Below are positions 9,761 through 18,697 of a stretch of DNA of 64,000 nucleotides, in pieces; position 1 is the first letter of the stretch, and each line of letters starts with the position of its first letter. Position numbers and translations under genes: made by a program. The stretch lies in the NCBI GenBank assembly GCA_964291485.2, contig OZ220224.1, positions 2,852,001 through 2,916,000 of the forward strand, given 5' to 3'. A model generated the notes under the pieces. It was given only the letters and a program-made list of their open reading frames with translations. It did no database searches and had not been told where the DNA came from. The stretch is from Kistimonas sp964291485. GTDB lineage: Bacteria > Pseudomonadota > Gammaproteobacteria > Pseudomonadales > Endozoicomonadaceae.

Positions 9761-9943
9761 TTATTCGTCGTTCTTGCCGGCAACGACTTTCTTGCCACGG
9801 TAGAAACCGTCTGCAGTCACGTGGTGACGACGGTGGGTTTCGCCGCTGGCTACATCAACGGACAGGGCGGAAGTGCCCAGCGCGTCGTGAGAACGACGCA
9901 TGTCGCGCCGTGAACGGGTTTTGCGGTTCTGCTGAACTGCCAT
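9761..9943 (-). CDS. rpmF: 50S ribosomal protein L32
   Basis: 60 aa, basic. MAVQQNRKTRSRRDMRRSHD is the standard L32 N terminus. The cysteine pairs of the zinc-binding form are absent, so this is the Cys-minus type usual in gammaproteobacteria. The start at 9943 has GGAGAG eight bases upstream. The yceD-rpmF-plsX order is near universal in this class. Confidence 0.98.
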   Translation of the reverse strand: MAVQQNRKTRSRRDMRRSHDALGTSALSVDVASGETHRRHHVTADGFYRGKKVVAGKNDE

Positions 9944-9964
9944 GAGTTAACTCTCCTGAATGGA

Positions 9965-10501
9965 TTAATCGCCAGTCTTTAACTGTGCCAGCACACTGAA
10001 CGGGTTAGGCTTGTCCTGCGATTCTTCAGCAACGTCTTCACTGTAATCAGGATCCGTGCTGAAGACCTGCCCGGCATGACACTGTGCATTCTCGTGATAA
10101 GCCACCAGGGGAACACTCAGCAACAGCTCGTCTTCAACCAGCTGACGCAGATCCGTGGTGTCATCCTCAAGAATCAACGGGTCAACATCCTTCGGCAGGG
10201 CCTTCGCCTGCTCTTCGGACCAGACAACCGCCAGATTAAGTCCAGTCCGAATTTTAACATTGACAACATCAAGGCATCGCTGACAGAGCATCGGCAACTC
10301 AGCCTCCAGTTCACCGGTCACCCTGGGACGACGATTCTCATCCAAGGTAAACGCCAGTGACAGAGCCACCTCTGCATCCTCGCCAGCCAGCATTTCCGCC
10401 AGCCGGTCAAGTTCTCTGACTGCGATACGACCGACAAGTTCCGTCTCATTCTGAGCGAACTTGCGCGGTGTGATGTGTTTTGGTAACTGCCCATTTAACA
10501 T
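9965..10501 (-). CDS. yceD: DUF177 protein YceD, associated with 23S rRNA accumulation
   Basis: 178 aa. YceD family, which is linked with 23S rRNA and large-subunit biogenesis. The CQRC motif in the middle and the conserved LVEDELLLSVPLVAYH segment identify it. The start MLNGQLPKHITPRK resembles the Pseudomonas family start. The ATG at 10499-10501 sits only 9 nt below the -10 box of a near-consensus promoter and has no Shine-Dalgarno, so its mRNA is leaderless or nearly so. First gene of the yceD-rpmF-plsX-fabD-fabG-acpP unit. Confidence 0.93.
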   Translation of the reverse strand: MLNGQLPKHITPRKFAQNETELVGRIAVRELDRLAEMLAGEDAEVALSLAFTLDENRRPRVTGELEAELPMLCQRCLDVVNVKIRTGLNLAVVWSEEQAKALPKDVDPLILEDDTTDLRQLVEDELLLSVPLVAYHENAQCHAGQVFSTDPDYSEDVAEESQDKPNPFSVLAQLKTGD

Positions 10502-10510
10502 AAGCGCGCA

Positions 10511-10539
10511 ATGATAGGGCTATGCTCAATGGCTGTCAA
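10511..10539 (-). promoter_or_regulatory. Sigma-70 promoter of the yceD-rpmF-plsX-fab unit
   Basis: The minus strand reads TTGACA (10534-10539), a 17-bp spacer, then TATCAT (10511-10516). The -10 box ends 9 nt before the yceD ATG, so the predicted transcript begins about 0-3 nt upstream of the start codon. Confidence 0.8.
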
Positions 10540-10629
10540 AGGGCTTCAGGCGCTTTTGCGGAATATCATTAATGACACAGGCTCGCGCCTCTCACATCTG
10601 AGCGATACACTGGCCTTCGACAACAACCA

Positions 10630-11235
10630 ATGACCTGCCAAATTATGCCGACTTCCGAACACCGACTCATCCTGGCATCCGGCTCAACCTACCGTCGCCG
10701 ACTACTTGAACGCCTGCAGATTCCCTTTTCCTGGGATGCTCCAGACATCCCCGAATTCAGGCATCCCGATGAACCGCCACACGAAATGGCCGAGCGTTTA
10801 AGCCTGAGCAAGGCAACCGCCTGCAGCAAAAAACATCCGAATGCATTGATTATCGGGTCAGACCAGGTGGCAGTATTAAACAACCAAGTATTGGGCAAAC
10901 CTAAAACACCCGAGAAAGCGTTTGAACAACTGAACCTGTGCAGCGGAAAAACCGTGCAATTCCTGACCGGTCTATGCCTTCTGGATTCCGGCACTGGAAA
11001 ACACCAATCAACGGTCATTCCCTTCCATGTCACTTTCCGGGAACTCAGCAGCAACGAGATCACACGATATATTGAGAAGGATCAGCCGCTGGATTGCGCA
11101 GGCAGTTTCAAGTGGGAATCACTGGGGATATCGCTCTTTGAATCACTATCAGGCGACGATCCAACAGCACTGGAAGGACTACCACTGATCGCGCTGTCGA
11201 AAATGCTGAGAATCCACCAGTTGCAACTGCCATAA
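10630..11235 (+). CDS. yceF: Maf/YceF-type nucleotide pyrophosphatase
   Basis: 201 aa. Maf-family hydrolase; the YceF branch cleaves 7-methyl-GTP and related modified nucleotides. The N-terminal LILASGSTYRRRLLERL is the Maf signature. IIGSDQVA holds the catalytic aspartate, and YIEKDQPLDCAGSFKWES and LSGDDPTALEGLPL are the usual distal blocks. It is divergent from yceD, a placement conserved in E. coli and Pseudomonas. The start is uncertain: the ATG at 10630 or at 10645, neither with a strong ribosome site. Confidence 0.88.
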   Translation: MTCQIMPTSEHRLILASGSTYRRRLLERLQIPFSWDAPDIPEFRHPDEPPHEMAERLSLSKATACSKKHPNALIIGSDQVAVLNNQVLGKPKTPEKAFEQLNLCSGKTVQFLTGLCLLDSGTGKHQSTVIPFHVTFRELSSNEITRYIEKDQPLDCAGSFKWESLGISLFESLSGDDPTALEGLPLIALSKMLRIHQLQLP

Positions 11236-11240
11236 AAGGT

Positions 11241-11266
11241 AAAAAGGCCAGCCTCAACGGCTGGCC
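11241..11266 (-). terminator. Terminator between the convergent yceF and sppA
   Basis: GGCCAGCC/GGCTGGCC stem (11246-11253 with 11259-11266), 5-nt loop, followed on the minus strand by TTTTTACCTTT. It mainly serves sppA. Confidence 0.8.
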
Positions 11267-11288
11267 ATAGGCTCGACACGTAGTAACC

Positions 11289-12263
11289 TTAGCGAACGCT
11301 CAGACCATCCAGCCCCAACACATTGACCATCGTATGCATGGCCCCCATGCCCAGCTGACGGGCAAAACGCTCAAACGGTGTTAATTGCGGCGTGAAATCT
11401 ACAATCATTTCTTCACCGATCAATTCCCGGGCTACATAACTGGAACTACCCAAGCCGTCCACCAGACCCAAGTCCTCCGCCTGCTCGCCTGACCAGATCA
11501 AACCAGAGTACAACAGGGGATCATCTTCCAGACGAGCACCACGCCCCAGCTTGACGCTGTCAATGAACTGCTGATGGATTGAGGCAACCGTCGACTTGAT
11601 ATGCTCTGCCGCTACCGGATCCTCCGGCTGGAAAGGATCCGAAAAGCCTTTGAAGTCACCCGACTTATAGAAGCGGCGAGTCACCCCGACTTTCTCCATG
11701 ACACCATCCAGACCAAAACTGGCCATATAGGCACCGATTGAGCCTACCAGGCTGGCCTTATCCGCATAGATCTCATCCGCTGCCGACGCAATGTAATAGG
11801 CACCCGACGCACCGATATCTACAATGACGGCATACACCTTGAGATCATCACGATCGGCCTTCAAACGGCGAATTTCGTCATAGACATAGCCTGATTGCAC
11901 AGGACTACCACCAGGACTATTAATACGCAGGATGATTCCCTTCACACTGGGATCATCAAACGCTTCTCGCAAACCACCGACAATATTATCCGCACTGGCC
12001 TGTTCACCTGCCGCAATCACGCCGTCAACTTCAATCAGCGCCGTATAACCTTCACCCTTTCCCGCCGGAGCCGGCACCATGGAACGTGATGACATAAACA
12101 GACTACCCACCACGGCAAACAACCATAGCAGCGTCATCAACTTAAAGAAGACCCCCCAGCGACGGGCTCTTCGTTGCTCTACCAGCGCACCTGACAAGAG
12201 CTTTTCAATCAAACGCCGATCCTCACTGGCCGACGCGTTGCCCCCCCACTCTTTATCCGACAT
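11289..12263 (-). CDS. sppA: Signal peptide peptidase SppA, short (36K) type
   Basis: 324 aa from the ATG at 12263, with GAGGAG five bases upstream. An earlier in-frame start at 12296 lacks support. It is a membrane-anchored serine protease that degrades cleaved signal peptides. One membrane segment lies at about 38-58. The S49 peptidase domain follows, with RINSPGGSPVQS, the nucleophile serine in GASGAYYIAS, and a conserved lysine in the YKSGDFKG segment. This is the single-domain type found in Pseudomonas and Gram-positives, not the double-length E. coli enzyme. It clusters with the HAD gene and rluC as in Pseudomonas. Confidence 0.93.
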   Translation of the reverse strand: MSDKEWGGNASASEDRRLIEKLLSGALVEQRRARRWGVFFKLMTLLWLFAVVGSLFMSSRSMVPAPAGKGEGYTALIEVDGVIAAGEQASADNIVGGLREAFDDPSVKGIILRINSPGGSPVQSGYVYDEIRRLKADRDDLKVYAVIVDIGASGAYYIASAADEIYADKASLVGSIGAYMASFGLDGVMEKVGVTRRFYKSGDFKGFSDPFQPEDPVAAEHIKSTVASIHQQFIDSVKLGRGARLEDDPLLYSGLIWSGEQAEDLGLVDGLGSSSYVARELIGEEMIVDFTPQLTPFERFARQLGMGAMHTMVNVLGLDGLSVR

Positions 12264-12342
12264 ATAGCTCCTCAAGCACCATCGACGATCAATCACACAA
12301 TGCCAGCGGGAAACAAGATTTCACACCAGCACCCTTTCATCA

Positions 12343-12996
12343 TTACAGCAGAGAATCTGAAATATCACTGACCCGTTCGGCGATACGTACCGGCCTAAAG
12401 GATGCTAGACGCTCACGGTCATGCACACCCCATGTGACGGCCAACCGATCAATTCCGGCATTCGCCGCCATTTCCATATCGTAAATACTATCGCCAATCA
12501 TCAGCACTTCTTCTGGCTGACAACACACTTCCGCCATTAACTGGTTAAGCATCATAGGATCGGGCTTGGAGCGCGTTTCGTCAGCACAGCGTGTCGCATG
12601 GAACAATCCACCCATATCACGCGCATCCAACTCTCGAGCCAACCCCTTACGGGACTTACCCGTTGCCACCGCCAAGGCATAACCTTTACGTTGAAGCAAA
12701 CTTAAAATATCCGGAATTCCAGAAAAGAACGGGGAAGGCTCATGACTCCTGCCCAGAAACTCATCACGATACGCATCACGGAAGACATGAATATCTGATT
12801 CGGGCAAATCAGGATATAACTGCCTGATCGCCTCAAACATACCCAAACCGATGATGTTGCTGTATTCACAATCCGACAGGAGTGGCAGACGCACATTTTG
12901 GGAAGCGTGTCGAAGACACTCAACGATACGTTCCGCCGAATCCACCAAAGTGCCATCCCAGTCAAAGACAATCAACTTATAAGGTAGAACTTCCAT
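12343..12996 (-). CDS. HAD-superfamily phosphatase, phosphoglycolate-phosphatase-like
   Basis: About 217 aa from the ATG at 12996, which has AGGG nine bases upstream. An ATG at 13005 is also possible, but AGGG abuts it directly. HAD motif I is VFDWDGTLVDS, motif II is AVATGKSRKG, motif III is the lysine in SKPDP, and motif IV is MIGDSIYDMEMA. These make it an active-looking subfamily IA hydrolase. The substrate is not evident from the sequence. It sits between rluC and sppA, a conserved position in Pseudomonas and relatives. Confidence 0.88.
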   Translation of the reverse strand: MEVLPYKLIVFDWDGTLVDSAERIVECLRHASQNVRLPLLSDCEYSNIIGLGMFEAIRQLYPDLPESDIHVFRDAYRDEFLGRSHEPSPFFSGIPDILSLLQRKGYALAVATGKSRKGLARELDARDMGGLFHATRCADETRSKPDPMMLNQLMAEVCCQPEEVLMIGDSIYDMEMAANAGIDRLAVTWGVHDRERLASFRPVRIAERVSDISDSLL

Positions 12997-13067
12997 CACA
13001 CTCATCCCTGTATCAAGGGTTATTCGTTTTTTTTGATTCAAGCAAGATAACCTGGTCTGCAGGGCGC

Positions 13068-14030
13068 TTAGCCCCGCAGCTGTTGTAACCCTTCACACAA
13101 ATCTTCTGGCAGAGGCGCCTCAAACACCATCTCACGCCGATCGGGTAACTGAACCTTCAAGCGGGCCGCGTGAAGAAACAACCGGCGAACGCCCCTTTGC
13201 TTCATAGTCTTATTGACTTCATCATCACCATATTTTTCATCCCCGATAATGGGGCAGCCAACATGCCGGGAATGTACGCGAATCTGATGAGTTCGTCCTG
13301 TCTCAAGGCGCGCCTCTACTAATGTGCACCCATCCAGCCTCTCAAGCACCTGAAAATGGGTAACGGATGCTTTACCCTCGGGGTGAACCACAACAATCCT
13401 CTCACCAGAACGCAAGGTATTCTTAAGCAAGGACGCCTTGACAGTCTGACGCCTGTTTGGCCAGCGACCTGTGACCAAAAGCTGGTAGATTTTTTCTGTT
13501 TTACCGGACTGCATCTGCACATGCAGGTGCTTCAGCATGCTGCGCTTCTTGGCAATCAAAAGACAGCCCGACGTATCACGATCCAGACGATGCACCAATT
13601 CCAGAAAACGGCTCTCAGGACGCATGGCGCGCAACGCCTCGATAACACCCAAAGACACGCCGCTGCCACCATGCACAGCCATTCCGCTTGGCTTGTTTAC
13701 CACCAACAAGGCATCATCTTCATAAATAATGCTCTGCTCAATGGCTCCACTCATTCCGGCGCTGGGCGACGGCACTGGCGCTTTTTCTGCCATACGAACC
13801 GGTGGAATACGCACATTATCACCGGCCGCCAAACGGTAATCGGCCGTGACACGTCCTTTGTTGACCCGCACTTCACCCTTACGAATAATCCGGTAAATAC
13901 GGGTCTTCGGCACCCCTTTCAGGTGCAATTTCAGGAAATTATCGAGTCGCTGCCCGGCCCGCTCGTCATCCACTTCAACGAAACGCACCCGGACATCAAC
14001 TACTGGCGATATAGGATGTTCATTACTCAT
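13068..14030 (-). CDS. rluC: 23S rRNA pseudouridine synthase RluC
   Basis: 320 aa. It makes pseudouridine at 23S positions 955, 2504 and 2580 (E. coli numbering, family knowledge). An N-terminal S4 RNA-binding domain (about 20-80, GQRLDNFLKLHLKGVPKTRIYR without its middle being unusual) precedes the catalytic domain with the aspartate in HRLDRDTSG. LETGRTHQIRVH and GCPIIGDEKYG are the other family blocks. It is divergent from rne across a 547-nt gap, as in E. coli and Pseudomonas. Confidence 0.95.
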   Translation of the reverse strand: MSNEHPISPVVDVRVRFVEVDDERAGQRLDNFLKLHLKGVPKTRIYRIIRKGEVRVNKGRVTADYRLAAGDNVRIPPVRMAEKAPVPSPSAGMSGAIEQSIIYEDDALLVVNKPSGMAVHGGSGVSLGVIEALRAMRPESRFLELVHRLDRDTSGCLLIAKKRSMLKHLHVQMQSGKTEKIYQLLVTGRWPNRRQTVKASLLKNTLRSGERIVVVHPEGKASVTHFQVLERLDGCTLVEARLETGRTHQIRVHSRHVGCPIIGDEKYGDDEVNKTMKQRGVRRLFLHAARLKVQLPDRREMVFEAPLPEDLCEGLQQLRG

Positions 14031-14577
14031 GCGGCCATCTTACCAGCTTTCAGGTCATTTGCTGCACTCGGGAATTGCTGATATATTTCAGATACCGGCC
14101 GTAGATCAGTACGTGATTACGACGGAATGTTATAAGCAATTGATTTAGCACCCATTAATTGTCACAAGGACCACGGAGAATTTTCCCGTAGACGGTGTCC
14201 AAATGTATGTGACAAGGGTGAAAAAGAGTCAGCGAGAACGGCACGATAAAATGCCGTGACTCTGACAAAAGTTAACTAGCGCTATCCTTTTCAGTCAGGC
14301 GCTCCTATTAAGATTTCAAAAGTCGGCGCACAGGCACTCATGCTTCGCTGACTGCAGCCGGGCCACTCACCCGCCTGCAGAACGCACAAGATAAGACCTG
14401 TATGCCCATGTTGAGGCCAGAAAGGCCTGGCAAGCCGTCTCAGGCTGATGACCGACAACCATGGGCATCGCTGAACACGCGCTTGCAGCGATATACAGCA
14501 ACACAAGCAACAACAAGAATGAATAATAGGAGATACCGCGCTTGAAGAGGATGGCCGCCACATATTATCGGTAATTC
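14031..14577. promoter_or_regulatory. rluC-rne intergenic region; probable long rne leader
   Basis: 547 nt between divergent starts with no credible gene. A long 5' leader at this place is expected, since E. coli RNase E limits its own mRNA by binding leader hairpins. I could not pick a confident promoter. The rne ATG lacks a strong ribosome site. The one clear structure is listed separately (14226-14262). Small frames here (14291-14772, minus strand) overlap the start of rne and look non-coding. Confidence 0.6.
14226..14262 (+). promoter_or_regulatory. Two-part hairpin in the rne leader
   Basis: GAGTCA (14226-14231) pairs with TGACTC (14257-14262), and inside it CGGCA (14239-14243) pairs with TGCCG (14252-14256), leaving an asymmetric internal loop GCGAGAA and an A-rich apical loop CGATAAAA. 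It lies about 320 nt before the rne start. It is in the right place to be a leader element for RNase E autoregulation, but I cannot show homology to E. coli hp2/hp3. Confidence 0.45.
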
Positions 14578-17500
14578 ATGAAAAGAATGCTTATCAATGC
14601 GACCCAGCAGGAAGAGCTGCGGGTTGCACTGGTCGATGGCCAGAGACTCTATGATCTGGACATCGAATCCGGCGCCAGGGAACAGAAAAAGGCCAACATC
14701 TACAAGGGAAAAATCACCCGTATTGAGCCAAGCCTCGAAGCTGCATTTGTCGACTTCGGCGCCGAACGGCACGGATTCCTCCCTTTAAAGGAAATCTCCC
14801 GCGAATATTTCAACAAAACCCAGTCTTCCGGTCGCCCTAATATCAAGGATGTGATCCGTGAAGGTCAGGAAGTCGTCATTCAGGTTGATAAAGAAGAGCG
14901 TGGCAACAAAGGTGCCGCACTGACGACCTTTATCAGCCTTGCCGGTCGTTACCTGGTTCTGATGCCCAATAACCCTCGCGCGGGTGGCATCTCCCGTCGC
15001 ATCGAAGGCGATGAGCGCACCCAGCTCCGCGAAGCACTCAGCCAGCTGGATATCCCCCAGGAAATGGGTGTAATCGTTCGTACTGCCGGCCTGGGCCGCA
15101 GCAGCGAAGAACTTCAGTGGGATCTGGACTACCTCCTGCAACTGTGGAACTCCATCCAGGAAGCAGCCTCCACCAACCCTGCCCCCTTCCTAATCTACCA
15201 GGAAAGCAACGTTATTATCCGGGCTATCCGGGATTACCTGCGTCAGGACATCGGTGAAGTACTGGTGGACAACCCCAAGGTTCACGCAGAAGCCCTGGAT
15301 TTTATCCGTCAGGTCATGCCGCAGTACCAGAACCGCATCAAGCTTTATAAAGATACGGTACCGCTGTTTAACCGCTTCCAGATCGAAACCCAGATCGAGA
15401 CAGCCTTCCAGCGTGAAGTCAATCTTCCCTCCGGCGGCTCCATCGTTATCGATCCAACCGAAGCCCTGGTTTCCATTGACATCAACTCCGCTCGTGCCAC
15501 CCGCGGCGGTGACATTGAAGAAACCGCACTCAACACCAACCTTGAAGCCGCCGATGAGATCGCGCGCCAGCTTCGGTTACGGGATATCGGCGGACTGATT
15601 GTCATCGACTTCATTGATATGAACTCGAACAAGAGTCAGCGTGAAGTCGAAAACCGGATGAAAGACGCCCTCCAGATGGACCGCGCCCGCGTCCAGATTG
15701 GCCGTATTTCCCGTTTCGGTCTTCTGGAAATGTCTCGCCAGCGCCTGCGCCCCTCTCTGGGTGAAACCAGCGGTATCGTCTGCCCACGTTGCCACGGTCA
15801 GGGCACCATTCGCGATATCAGCTCTCTTGCACTGTCCATCCTGAGACTGATGGAGGAAGAGGCACTCAAAGAGCGAACCTCTGAAATTCGTGCACAGGTT
15901 CCCGTCAGCGTTGGCACGTTCCTGCTGAACGAAAAGCGCGGTGTTATCAGCAAAATCGAGAAGCGCAATGACGTGCGTGTTCTGGTCATTCCAAACCCGA
16001 ACCTGGAAACACCTCACTTTGAAGTCCAGCGCCTCCGGGACGATCACGCCGCAGTTCAGGCAAAAGAGAACAGCTTCGAAATCACCACAGAGATTGATGA
16101 AGCCACAGAAGAGCTTGTTCAGGAAAAACCTGCTATTAAGACCAGTAAAGCAGCTGTCAAAAATATCAGACCTGCACAACCGGCACCGGCGAAACCAGCC
16201 ACCCAAGAGCAGGTTGGACTGATCGGCTCCGTTTCTCGCTTCCTGTCAGGCCTGTTCAAGGGCGACGAGCAGCCACAAAGTAAGACTGCAGACACTGCAA
16301 CAAGCCAGGACAGCTCACAGACCCGCAACAATACTGGCAAGCAACAAGGCCAGCGTCGCCAAAACGACCGTGGTGATCGTCGCGATCAACGCAATAGTCA
16401 GCAGCAAGATCAGGGACGTCCTAACCAGCGCCAGCGTCGGGACTCTCGCAATGCGGATCAAAAACGCGAACGCGATACAGCCAAAGGTCCTGCTCAGCGT
16501 ACTAAACAAGCGCCTAAACAGGAACGTCCGGTTCAGGATGACAACAAACAAGTCAATCGCCCGACACGCGAAGAACGCCAGTCTGATCAGGCTACAAGTT
16601 CAGATGAACGCCGTCGCCGCCCACGCAACCTGGCCAACCGTCGCAGAAGCAATCGCCCTTCACAGCGCGATCGCCAGCAGCAGCCCGAGCTGGTTGAAAA
16701 CAACGAGCAGGTTGCGGTTTCAAACGAGCCGACACCAGCTGAAAAGCGTACACCAGAACAATCTCGCCAGGGCGAACCCCAGCAGCAAGACAAGATTCGC
16801 AAGGAACAGGGTCGCAGTACAACAGCCCGTCCTGTGAGCGAGACTGTTACCAAAGAGGTTACAGCCACTGAAGCTCCTGCAACACCTACTGAGAGCAAAG
16901 CGCCTCAGGTATCGGCTCCAGAAATAAAGGAAACTACTCGCTCCGCGGAAAAAGCGACTGAAACTCAGGCAGCAGAAAAACCTGAAGCAACGCGTCAGCC
17001 CTCTGAGCAACAACCCGCTGCCGCACCAGAAGCTCCGAAAATGACAGGTTTGGCTGAAGCAATCTCTGCGACCGCAAGATCAGAGAACCACGCAAAACCC
17101 ACCGGCATCGAAGCAGCAACTGCAGCCACGCAGGGTGAGCTAAGTCAGGCGCCGAAACCCATGCAGGCAACTGAAACAGCCGAGAGCCCCAAGCCTCGCG
17201 CTGAGAGACCTGCCAGAAGAGAGCGGAAAGAAAGGGAAGAAAGGACTGCACAGCCAGCACACACTGCGCCCAAAGCAGCCGACTCTACCTCTAAACCTGA
17301 AGCGAAGGCCACAGGCGTTGCTGTAGAAGCTAATGTCTCGCGCGAACAGCCTCAGACTGCACAGCCTGCAAAAGCAACGGTTGCTGATAACACACCTGCC
17401 CCAGCTTCCGAACCGACGCAGAACGCTGAAGTGAAAAGCGCCCAGAATGCTGAAAATGCAGCACCTGCAGAAGCTCCCAGAAAACGACGCAGCCGTGCAC

Positions 17501-17613
17501 GCAATGACCCACGGGAAATCAAGCGCAGACTGGCTGAACAGACCATGAGCCAAGAGGCAGCAAGCACGCCTTCTGCACAATCCAAGGAGGAGGCCTCTGA
17601 AGCACAGCGCTAA
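14578..17613 (+). CDS. rne: Ribonuclease E
   Basis: 1011 aa. The main endoribonuclease for mRNA decay and rRNA/tRNA processing. The N-terminal half (to about 510) has the S1 domain (IYKGKITRIEPSLEAAFVDFG), the magnesium-binding Asp301 and Asp344 (VSIDINSARATRGG and VIDFIDM), and the zinc link CPRCHG (Cys402, Cys405). The C-terminal half is a low-complexity scaffold rich in Arg, Gln, Glu, Pro and Ala, with Arg-rich RNA-binding stretches around 570-700. A basic tail (RKRRSRARNDPREIKRR) near the end is the only motif there that looks conserved. A membrane-anchoring helix is plausible around 545-560 (GLIGSVSRFLSGLFKG). Confidence 0.97.
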   Translation: MKRMLINATQQEELRVALVDGQRLYDLDIESGAREQKKANIYKGKITRIEPSLEAAFVDFGAERHGFLPLKEISREYFNKTQSSGRPNIKDVIREGQEVVIQVDKEERGNKGAALTTFISLAGRYLVLMPNNPRAGGISRRIEGDERTQLREALSQLDIPQEMGVIVRTAGLGRSSEELQWDLDYLLQLWNSIQEAASTNPAPFLIYQESNVIIRAIRDYLRQDIGEVLVDNPKVHAEALDFIRQVMPQYQNRIKLYKDTVPLFNRFQIETQIETAFQREVNLPSGGSIVIDPTEALVSIDINSARATRGGDIEETALNTNLEAADEIARQLRLRDIGGLIVIDFIDMNSNKSQREVENRMKDALQMDRARVQIGRISRFGLLEMSRQRLRPSLGETSGIVCPRCHGQGTIRDISSLALSILRLMEEEALKERTSEIRAQVPVSVGTFLLNEKRGVISKIEKRNDVRVLVIPNPNLETPHFEVQRLRDDHAAVQAKENSFEITTEIDEATEELVQEKPAIKTSKAAVKNIRPAQPAPAKPATQEQVGLIGSVSRFLSGLFKGDEQPQSKTADTATSQDSSQTRNNTGKQQGQRRQNDRGDRRDQRNSQQQDQGRPNQRQRRDSRNADQKRERDTAKGPAQRTKQAPKQERPVQDDNKQVNRPTREERQSDQATSSDERRRRPRNLANRRRSNRPSQRDRQQQPELVENNEQVAVSNEPTPAEKRTPEQSRQGEPQQQDKIRKEQGRSTTARPVSETVTKEVTATEAPATPTESKAPQVSAPEIKETTRSAEKATETQAAEKPEATRQPSEQQPAAAPEAPKMTGLAEAISATARSENHAKPTGIEAATAATQGELSQAPKPMQATETAESPKPRAERPARRERKEREERTAQPAHTAPKAADSTSKPEAKATGVAVEANVSREQPQTAQPAKATVADNTPAPASEPTQNAEVKSAQNAENAAPAEAPRKRRSRARNDPREIKRRLAEQTMSQEAASTPSAQSKEEASEAQR

Positions 17614-17626
17614 CGGGTGATAAAAT

Positions 17627-17656
17627 AAAAAAGGGAGTCAACCGACTCCCTTTTTT
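17627..17656. terminator. Bidirectional terminator between rne and murB
   Basis: A perfect 13-bp stem AAAAAAGGGAGTC/GACTCCCTTTTTT (17627-17639 with 17644-17656) with a 4-nt loop. The flanking A- and T-runs make it work for both convergent genes. Confidence 0.92.
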
Positions 17657-17668
17657 ATTGATTCTTAC

Positions 17669-18697
17669 TCAATAGATTCTTGGCTCTATTTCAAGGTTCA
17701 CAGAAAAACGTTCTTTGACCGTTGCCTGAATCTCCTCAGCCAACATCAAGATTGCTTCTCCACTAGCATTACCGTGATTGACCAGCACCAACGCCTGCTT
17801 CTCATAAACGCCTGCGCCATCCTTCTGTACGCAGCCCTTAAAGCCACACTGCTCGATCAGCCAGCCTGCCGCAAGCTTCCAACCGTCTGGCACCTTATAG
17901 GCGGGCATATCTACAAATTTTGTCTTTAATGCAGCCTTATGCTCATCTGAAACCACTGGATTTTTGAAGAAGCTTCCCGCATTACCAATGATCTTTGGAT
18001 CAGGCAATTTTTCCCTGCGAATAGCGCATACAGCGCGACAGATATCCGTACCTGTGGGCTGCTCACCTACACTGGCCAATTTTTCTGCCTTTTCTCTCAG
18101 CGCACCATAATCCAGTTCAGGCATCAGGGTTCGACTAAGTCTCAACGTCACCGAAGTGATAATGACATGATCCAGCAAGCGGTTTTTAAACACTGAATCC
18201 CGGTACCCAAAGGCACAGTCTTCGGCTGATAATGTCATAATCTCGCCCGTCTGTCGGTCAACCGCTTCAAGACTGACAAAACGATCTTTGAGTTCTACCC
18301 CATAAGCACCAATGTTCTGCACAGGAGCGGCGCCAACACAGCCAGGTATCAACGCCAGATTCTCCAAACCATAAAAGCCTTGCTCAAGACTCCAGCAGAC
18401 CACCGAATGCCAGTGCTCACCAGCACCCACTTTCAACAAGACCGAGACGTTCTGACTCTCCACAACGTCTCGCCCTTTCAGGCGGATCAGCAGAACCAGG
18501 GCATCCTGACATTCACTCAGGACAACATTACTTCCCTCACCCAGCGGAATAACTGGCAGGTTACGTTCGCGCGCAAATGCCAGCGCCTCTCGAAGCGCTA
18601 CCAGAGACTCAACCCGCCCGAAATAGCGGGCAACGGACTCAAGCCCCAGGGTATTCAATGCTTTAAGATTGACATACTCCTCAATCTTCAGATTCAT
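17669..18697 (-). CDS. murB: UDP-N-acetylenolpyruvoylglucosamine reductase
   Basis: 342 aa, type I MurB as in E. coli. It reduces the enolpyruvyl ether to UDP-MurNAc with FAD and NADPH. FAD-binding LGEGSN (52-57), IPGCVGAAPVQNIGAYG (118-133), the substrate arginine in GYRDSVFK (Arg166) and the proton-donor serine in GNAGSFFKNP (Ser242) are present. Its start overlaps the stop of the phosphatase gene upstream (ATGA). Confidence 0.96.
   Translation of the reverse strand: MNLKIEEYVNLKALNTLGLESVARYFGRVESLVALREALAFARERNLPVIPLGEGSNVVLSECQDALVLLIRLKGRDVVESQNVSVLLKVGAGEHWHSVVCWSLEQGFYGLENLALIPGCVGAAPVQNIGAYGVELKDRFVSLEAVDRQTGEIMTLSAEDCAFGYRDSVFKNRLLDHVIITSVTLRLSRTLMPELDYGALREKAEKLASVGEQPTGTDICRAVCAIRREKLPDPKIIGNAGSFFKNPVVSDEHKAALKTKFVDMPAYKVPDGWKLAAGWLIEQCGFKGCVQKDGAGVYEKQALVLVNHGNASGEAILMLAEEIQATVKERFSVNLEIEPRIY

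Noticed and set aside
14291..14772. Minus-strand frames across the rne start
   Set aside because: They overlap a highly conserved gene on the other strand and look like composition artefacts.
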